Positions 62,735 through 64,000 of a stretch of DNA of 64,000 nucleotides are shown piece after piece. The translations under genes and the position numbers were made by a program. The stretch's first letter is position 1. Each line of letters starts with the position of its first letter. The notes under the pieces are model-generated. The model worked only from the letters and a program-made list of their open reading frames with translations, was not told the origin of the DNA and did not search any database. Source of the DNA: Physcomitrium patens (Eukaryota; Streptophyta; Bryopsida; Funariales; Funariaceae); the NCBI RefSeq assembly GCF_000002425.4, contig NC_037263.1, positions 12,480,733-12,544,732 of the forward strand. Direction: 5' to 3'.

Positions 62735-64000
62735 CTATCGTTGAATCGGCTTAGGTTTATGAGGATATTGTTGATGAAATTCTTGTACCTTTTTTGGTGC
62801 ATTGGCAAGATTTTCGGCACGCTCCCACGTTCGTTCATTGATGTCGTATCCACTCCAATGCACTAAATAGTCCAATTTTCTCCTATTACGCCGTGAATCT
62901 AGTACCTTTTCCACCTCGTATTCGTCATGGTTTTCAATTTCGATACTTGGTGGCGGACTTTGTACTCTTTGGGGAAAAGCTGACTCTCGATAAGGTTCCA
63001 ACAAAGACACGTGAAAGATTGGATGTACCTTCATAGTAGCTGGTAACTCCAGACGATATGCCACCGGATTGATCTGCTTCTCGATAACAAATGGCTCTAA
63101 TCTCCGATAGTCCAATTTGTCACATGGCCGCTTGGTCTTGATATTCCGTCGAAGAAGCCATACTTTACTTCCAACTTTAAAAGTAAGCGCCTCATTTCGA
63201 TATTTATCTGCAGATGCCTTGTAACTCTCTTGGGCAGATTGCAATTGAAGCTTCAACGTCGCTTGAAGCTCCGATAGTTGCTTCACAAATCCTTCAGCTG
63301 CCGGGTTGTTATTTGCTGAAGAACTCAATAAATCGAGCTTGGGGTGGTATCCGTAGTTGGAGAAGAATGGTGTTTGTTGAGTTGACGCATGAAGAGTGTT
63401 GTTGTATGCGAACTCAGCAAGCGGTAGATATGCAGTCCAATCATCTTGTTGATAGTTGATGCTGCATCGTAAATATTGTTCCAAAACTTGATTCACCCGC
63501 TCCGTTTGACCGTCAGTTTGAGGATGAAAAGCCGAAGAGAGCTTAATATCCACCTTCAATATCTCAAAGAGGGACCTCCAAAACTTGGATACAAACTGAG
63601 TACCTTGATCCGACACGATATCATCTGGTAGGCCATGATAACGATATATGTTATCAAAAAAGAGTCTTGCGGTGTCTTCACTTGACGATGTTTTCTTGCA
63701 AGGCACGAAATGCGCCATCTTTGTAAATCGATCCACCACAACAAAGATGTTGTCAAATGAATTCGATGGCGGTAGGTCCGTAATGAAGTCCATAGAAATT
63801 GAAGACCATGGTCGGTGCGGAATAGGCAATGGCTGGAGAAGTCCATACGGACGATGTCGAGGGATCTTGGATCTTGAACAAACATCACAAGAAAGGACAA
63901 ATTCCTTCACATCCTTCCACATTTGGGGCCACCAAAAATCTCGTGAAATGAACTCCAAAGTCTTGTTGAATCCAAAATGTCCCGCAGCTGGAAAGTCGTG
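62735..64000 (-). CDS. Chromovirus pol: integrase with C-terminal chromodomain (partial)
   Basis: The frame is open from the right edge to the stop at 62735-62737. The zinc-binding end shows HDFPAAGHFGF and CDVCSRSK. The catalytic core shows SMDFITDLP (first Asp), IVSDQGTQFVSKFW (second Asp) and HPQTDGQTERVNQ (Glu). A GPY-like region follows (RRLEPFVIEKQINPVAYRLE), then the chromodomain: EYEVEKVLDSRRNRRKLDYL, VHWSGYDINERTWERAENL. The chromodomain guides integration to particular chromatin. Reverse transcriptase and gag are outside the window. All catalytic residues seen are intact. Confidence 0.95.
   Translation of the reverse strand, partial: HDFPAAGHFGFNKTLEFISRDFWWPQMWKDVKEFVLSCDVCSRSKIPRHRPYGLLQPLPIPHRPWSSISMDFITDLPPSNSFDNIFVVVDRFTKMAHFVPCKKTSSSEDTARLFFDNIYRYHGLPDDIVSDQGTQFVSKFWRSLFEILKVDIKLSSAFHPQTDGQTERVNQVLEQYLRCSINYQQDDWTAYLPLAEFAYNNTLHASTQQTPFFSNYGYHPKLDLLSSSANNNPAAEGFVKQLSELQATLKLQLQSAQESYKASADKYRNEALTFKVGSKVWLLRRNIKTKRPCDKLDYRRLEPFVIEKQINPVAYRLELPATMKVHPIFHVSLLEPYRESAFPQRVQSPPPSIEIENHDEYEVEKVLDSRRNRRKLDYLVHWSGYDINERTWERAENLANAPKKVQEFHQQYPHKPKPIQR

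Larger units (their letters stand above)
61799..64000 (-). mobile_element. Ty3/Gypsy chromodomain retrotransposon (chromovirus), 3' part
   Basis: On the minus strand the order is integrase, chromodomain, a small extra frame, polypurine tract, 3' LTR. The 5' part lies beyond the right edge. The bases ATTGC at 61794-61798 are the left half of the expected 5-bp target duplication; the partner is off the window. The coding frame visible is undamaged, so this element is younger than the Copia copy. Confidence 0.92.

Overview
The window is nuclear DNA of a land plant. Genes have GT-AG introns and clear plant orthologues (ATXR3/SDG2, ISWI, the MUSTACHES receptor family, a plastid-type DnaJ, a lipid transfer protein). 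Gene islands of moderate GC lie in long, very AT-rich stretches full of (TA)n and homopolymer runs, with decayed Copia and chromodomain Gypsy elements. The proteins diverge from angiosperm versions in a way that suggests a bryophyte, most likely a moss of the Physcomitrium type. That assignment is inference from recalled sequences and base composition, not a search.

Layout. 1-6213 (minus) is the N-terminal two thirds of an ATXR3/SDG2-like H3K4 methyltransferase; its SET domain lies beyond the left edge, and its 5' region runs to about 8350. 8350-15765 is AT-rich desert with one small GC-richer island (11.1-12.4 kb). At 15766-16164 (minus) is an 8-cysteine lipid transfer protein; its core promoter abuts a 51-bp minisatellite (about 16371-17110). 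After another AT desert, a complete but decayed Copia element fills 19776-25358, with LTRs, tRNA-Met primer site, polypurine stretch and a candidate 5-bp target duplication. An intronless ISWI remodeller gene is at 27801-30944 (plus). A dead DD34E Tc1-like transposon is at about 32528-33990. A three-exon gene for a charged plant protein of unknown function is at 38117-40803 (minus), next to a telo-box-bearing promoter region. The three-exon MUSTACHES-like receptor kinase gene is at 44519-48086 (minus). A seven-exon DnaJ gene that stops early is at 55780-58547 (minus). The right edge holds the 3' part of a chromodomain Gypsy element (61799-64000, minus).

The host genes do not form a pathway. 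ATXR3 and ISWI are both chromatin genes, but nothing in the sequence links them. The most unusual points are: (i) the 51-bp minisatellite against the lipid transfer protein promoter, (ii) the uninterrupted ISWI reading frame, (iii) the DnaJ gene lacking its C-terminal half-domain, (iv) small intact reading frames between pol and the 3' LTR in both LTR retrotransposons, (v) a CCHC zinc knuckle at the N-terminus of the ATXR3 homologue, and (vi) a receptor kinase without the canonical ATP-binding lysine. I found no CRISPR, operon, confident tRNA/rRNA gene, or clearly new multi-gene system.
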